Assembly: GCA_034003245.1 (NCBI GenBank)
Contig: JAVEYY010000004.1
Span: forward strand, 62,001-126,000
DNA: 64,000 bases
From: Perlabentimonas sp034003245
GTDB taxonomy: Bacteria > Bacteroidota > Bacteroidia > Bacteroidales > Tenuifilaceae
Direction of reading: 5' to 3'
Position 1 is the first letter of the stretch. Each line of letters begins with the position of its first letter. Below are positions 63,968-64,000 of this stretch, piece by piece. A program made the translations under genes and the position numbers. The notes beneath the pieces were generated by a model that saw only the letters and a program-made list of their open reading frames with translations, was not told where the DNA came from and searched no databases.

Positions 63968-64000
63968 TTAGGGAACGCTTCGTAAAACTGTTGTTCGCAG
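63968..64000 (-). CDS. batA: C-terminal end of an upstream gene, probably batA (partial)
   Basis: The minus strand from the window edge reads LRTTVLRSVP then TAA at 63968-63970. Ending in a TVxRSxP-like sequence and lying directly before batB is what is expected of BatA, the first VWA protein of the operon. Only ten codons are visible, so the name rests mainly on gene order. Confidence 0.45.
   Translation of the reverse strand: MRTTVLRSVP

Overview
This window is chromosomal DNA from a member of the Bacteroidota, most likely a Bacteroidales/Marinilabiliales-type anaerobe or facultative anaerobe. The evidence is a complete-looking bat (aerotolerance) operon, a T9SS type A C-terminal sorting domain on a glycoside hydrolase, a beta-propeller sensor kinase paired with a LytTR regulator, many secreted beta-barrel and lipoprotein genes, and repeated promoter elements of the Bacteroidota form TAnnTTTG (best example: TTTG-N19-TATCTTTG before pyk). 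The DNA is AT-rich. I found no rRNA, tRNA, CRISPR array, prophage or insertion sequence.

Layout. 1-8.1 kb: an M28 peptidase with one in-frame stop, a Cache-HAMP-GAF-PAS protein with no output domain, an outer-membrane-type protein, rarA and a hybrid histidine kinase. 8.2-16.4 kb: an outer-membrane barrel, cardiolipin synthase, a DUF4252-like lipoprotein, two hotdog thioesterases, a cupin, a FetAB-type ABC exporter, an Orr-type racemase with a GNAT acetyltransferase, and small conserved proteins. 16.4-21.4 kb: two DEAD-box helicases and an M3 peptidase lipoprotein. 21.7-23.9 kb: a long KamA-family radical SAM protein. 24.1-28.9 kb: the most unusual locus, a secreted SUMF1-domain protein followed by a secreted MACPF (pore-former fold) protein carrying three ricin-type lectin trefoils. 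29-36.6 kb: xerD, pyk, a TPR protein, an M1 aminopeptidase lipoprotein, and a decayed lipoprotein gene with three frameshifts. 36.8-44.5 kb: a GH5/CBM/T9SS-secreted enzyme, an AGCS symporter, a glycosyltransferase-51 protein, and an orphan ParA with a small partner. 44.6-51.1 kb: two outer-membrane-type proteins, a PqqD-like protein, and OPT and POT peptide transporters. 51.2-54.4 kb: folD, ffh and a LytTR regulator. 54.4-58.5 kb: the giant propeller sensor. 58.5-64 kb: an EamA transporter, then batE-batD-batC-batB and the last codons of a probable batA running off the right edge.

How the genes fit together. Several genes point to use of peptides as nutrients: M28, M3 and M1 peptidases outside the cytoplasm, OPT and POT transporters, an AGCS amino-acid symporter and a KamA-family protein. 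The MACPF-ricin gene with its SUMF1 neighbour looks like an accessory cassette for attacking or binding glycan-covered cells, possibly an antibacterial toxin related in concept to the Bacteroidales secreted antimicrobial proteins; this role is inference. Gene decay (M28 stop, frameshifted lipoprotein) and degenerate intergenic repeat tracts (around 17.7, 21.5 and 43.3 kb) are the other features that stand out.
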